A stretch of 13,266 nt of DNA from Ekhidna sp. (GTDB lineage: Bacteria > Bacteroidota > Bacteroidia > Cytophagales > Cyclobacteriaceae), in assembly GCA_013214445.1 (NCBI GenBank), contig JABSPG010000047.1, positions 1 to 13,266 on the forward strand, written 5' to 3'. Positions 13,133 through 13,266 of the stretch are shown here, one piece after another. The position numbers and the translations under genes are program-made. The notes beneath the pieces were generated by a model, which was not told the DNA's origin, ran no database searches, and saw only the letters and a list, made by a program, of their open reading frames with translations. Every line of letters starts with the position of its first letter. Within the stretch, counting starts at the first letter, position 1.

Positions 13133-13266
13133 CACTTATCCACTTGGAATTTGAAGCAGAAGATGGTGGAAGCACCATCTCACTAAGTGATATTCAGCTG
13201 AGTGATGGAGCAGGTAATGAGATGACAGTAAGCTCTGAAGACGGTGACATTGCAGTCTGTTGGAAC
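13126..13266 (+). CDS. Cohesin-like domain fragment (partial at both ends)
   Basis: The frame from 13126 to the window edge (47 codons, no stop) reads IGTLIHLEFEAEDGGSTISL and continues SDIQLSDGAGNEMTVSSEDG. This is the end of a cohesin-type beta-sandwich, where 'GTLa.i.F.a...G.s.i.l.dv.l.d..G..i.v....G.i.V' is the common pattern. Directly upstream in this frame is a TGA (13123-13125) in the RecQ-like segment, so the true start of the gene is missing. It has no promoter or start here and probably belongs to a large surface or secreted protein continuing beyond the window. Confidence 0.5.
   Translation, partial: MGTLIHLEFEAEDGGSTISLSDIQLSDGAGNEMTVSSEDGDIAVCWN

Noticed and set aside
13001..13186. 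The GTG-initiated 61-residue frame as an independent small zinc-finger protein
   Set aside because: Its CGHCSVC segment matches the interior of RecQ helicases, and its first residues overlap hydrolase-derived sequence, so it is a fragment rather than a gene.

Overview
The window looks like a piece of a Bacteroidota chromosome, most likely a marine or soil Cytophagales-type bacterium. This rests on protein families (VPS10/Asp-box 'glycosyl hydrolase', DUF6702, DUF2490, Zn-ribbon methyltransferase, two-CBS protein, serine hydrolase with a DUF3471-type linker), moderate AT richness, poor Shine-Dalgarno sites, and a textbook Bacteroidota promoter (TTTG, 20 nt, TANNTTTG) before the TerB-like gene. 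No rRNA, tRNA, CRISPR array, transposase or phage gene was seen, and no gene-free gap within the contiguous part exceeds about 160 bases.

Layout. 1-683 (+): the tail of a YHYH-domain protein, a strong terminator-like hairpin, and a DUF6702 protein. 732-4102 (-): a two-gene unit in which a large secreted Asp-box/VPS10 beta-propeller protein is followed after 2 nt by a group III truncated hemoglobin. 4250-5697 (+): a SigJ/ECF41-like sigma factor with a shortened SnoaL-type tail, then an acyl-CoA desaturase. The 59-nt gap between them carries a TGTCACA motif resembling the ECF41 -35 element and a long inverted repeat abutting the desaturase start. 5821-6612 (+): a DUF2490 outer-membrane-type protein broken by one in-frame stop. 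6625-7392 (-) and 7476-7886 (+): a Zn-ribbon methyltransferase and a small secreted unknown, divergent across a short region with a symmetric repeat. 7984-10164 (-): a probable three-gene operon, acpH then crcB then a membrane-anchored DnaJ-TPR protein. 10267-11102 (+): a TerB-like protein, perhaps with a non-standard start, overlapping an NTF2-like secreted protein. 11177-11632 (+): a two-CBS-domain protein. 11791 to about 13017 (+): a serine beta-lactamase-fold hydrolase with one in-frame stop and a lost C-terminus.

The last ~250 bases do not belong with the rest. The hydrolase reading frame runs into about 110 bases coding for the zinc-binding segment of a proteobacterial-type RecQ helicase, which then gives way in another frame to part of a cohesin-like domain. 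Together with two nonsense codons and one apparently lost ATG start, this suggests a chimeric or error-containing assembly (for example amplified or metagenomic DNA), though real rearrangement is not excluded.

The best candidate for an undescribed system is the sigma factor/desaturase pair. A sigma factor whose fused regulatory tail is cut short appears to read its own family's promoter motif directly before a membrane-lipid desaturase, with a 15-bp interrupted palindrome over the start point. The function is inferred from sequence alone.
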